From assembly GCA_021029095.1 (NCBI GenBank), contig JAJOHG010000276.1, positions 1-34,361 of the forward strand: a stretch of 34,361 bases of DNA, written 5' to 3'. The notes under the pieces were generated by a model that saw nothing but the letters and a program-made list of their open reading frames with translations, made no database searches and was not told the DNA's origin. The stretch is from Phellopilus nigrolimitatus. Taxonomy: Eukaryota > Basidiomycota > Agaricomycetes > Hymenochaetales > Hymenochaetaceae. Positions 33,592 through 34,361 of the stretch are shown one piece after another. Within the stretch, counting starts at the first letter, position 1; each line of letters starts with the position of its first letter. Made by a program: the position numbers and the translations under genes.

Positions 33592-34361
33592 GTACGGGTA
33601 GATGCTAGAGGGATTGTGGAGGAACATTTACGTGCTTTCGAGCTCGCTTTGGCGCGATATGCAGGCACAAAAACACAAGCTATTATGGCACGTCATGATT
33701 TTCTTTCTTCCTTGCCACTATTTTCATTAGGGGTTCTTGATTCACTCCATCCCTCCCTTGCATCTCCCTTGCTATCTCATCAATGCATGTATAGAATATC
33801 GGTTCATCAATCTTGATCGCCCTCGGAAGGAATTTCTACTCGGAGATCTACTGTAAACTCGTCCTTGACACTATTTTTTATGCTCGTGTCTGCTTAAATT
33901 CTGATACCCTGTAGAAAATTTATGGAACAACATCCATTGATTGCATGAGAAATGTCAATTATACAAAGTGTGAAGTAGACATTACTAAAGTCAAAAGCAG
34001 AAGATTAGATGTATATCACGATATAAAGGAGTAATCAATTGCACCGCATTCATGGTGAACTTGTCAAGTCAACAAATCCCAATTTTTCCTTTTAATGCCT
34101 GCGACAACTCCCCCGCCGAGGCGCGCTGACGAAGAAGCCAGCGGGGCACGAACTGGACTGGTAGAATGCGAGTCCGCGATAAGATCGACAGTCTTTACAT
34201 TTGTGGTGCAATCGCGGTTGTAGTAGGTTGAGCTATTGACGTAGACGAAGGGAAGGGTTTTGCTCCAAGCGTAAGCCTTTTCACCCGTCACAGATTTAAC
34301 GACATCAGAGTACCGCCCCCATCAGCACTTGACGACTGCGTCTCCGCCGAAACTAGTCAAG
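33592..34361. other. Right-end interval, no secure gene
   Basis: 33592-33702 looks like a continuation of the upstream coding frame (helical, VEEHLRAFELALAR). 33720-34060 is T-rich and then A-rich, like a 3' flank. On the minus strand, 34291-34064 is open and reads plausibly (AYAWSKTLPFVYVNSSTYYN, then a Ser-rich tail), but it lacks an ATG, is preceded by an in-frame stop, and has no visible acceptor before the window ends. It could be the end of a gene lying to the right. Confidence 0.4.

Overview
The window reads as nuclear DNA of a filamentous basidiomycete, most likely a mushroom-type Agaricomycete. The evidence is the gene content (fungal-type LIM-RhoGAP, Slt2-type MAP kinase, symplekin/Pta1, Nbp35, fungal CLC), very dense short introns (mostly 50-65 nt, GT..AG with CTNAC-like branch sites) and close gene spacing. 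I rebuilt splice models by hand for ten multi-exon genes and found 82 coding introns. In all ten models exon lengths and phases close without a stop.

Layout: 1-1919 holds no gene I can support. 1920-3584 is a head-to-head ribosomal pair, RPP2 (minus) and RPS15/uS19 (plus), sharing a 372-bp promoter. 4315-9117 is a large LIM-RhoGAP of the LRG1 type (minus). 9118-12797 is a gene-poor stretch with two diverged direct repeats flanking a small single-TM hypothetical gene (10743-11491). 12798-14414 is an F-box-like protein. 14831-16555 is an SLC35F-type transporter (minus). 18128-19226 is NBP35, an Fe-S scaffold ATPase. 19652-22800 is an Slt2/Mpk1-type MAP kinase with a TEY loop (minus). 23391-27726 is symplekin/Pta1 (minus). 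27890-28411 is V-ATPase subunit G (VMA10). 28580-32120 is a CLC anion transporter with CBS domains. 32333-33591 is a conserved-looking hypothetical gene that appears to carry a frameshift. The last 770 bp contain nothing secure.

Functional links: LRG1 and SLT2 both belong to the Rho1-Pkc1-MAPK cell-wall-integrity pathway. VMA10 and the CLC gene are adjacent and co-directional, and both serve endosome/vacuole acidification. Most other genes are ordinary housekeeping loci.

The most unusual content is in gene architecture. There are exons as small as 5 nt in SLT2, start-codon-only first exons in RPS15 and VMA10, and five GC-AG introns among 82, concentrated in SLT2, PTA1 and the CLC gene. An open frame upstream of PTA1 starts at an ATG that overlaps the VMA10 ATG in one CATG. 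I found no new defence system, mobile cassette, CRISPR array or biosynthetic cluster.
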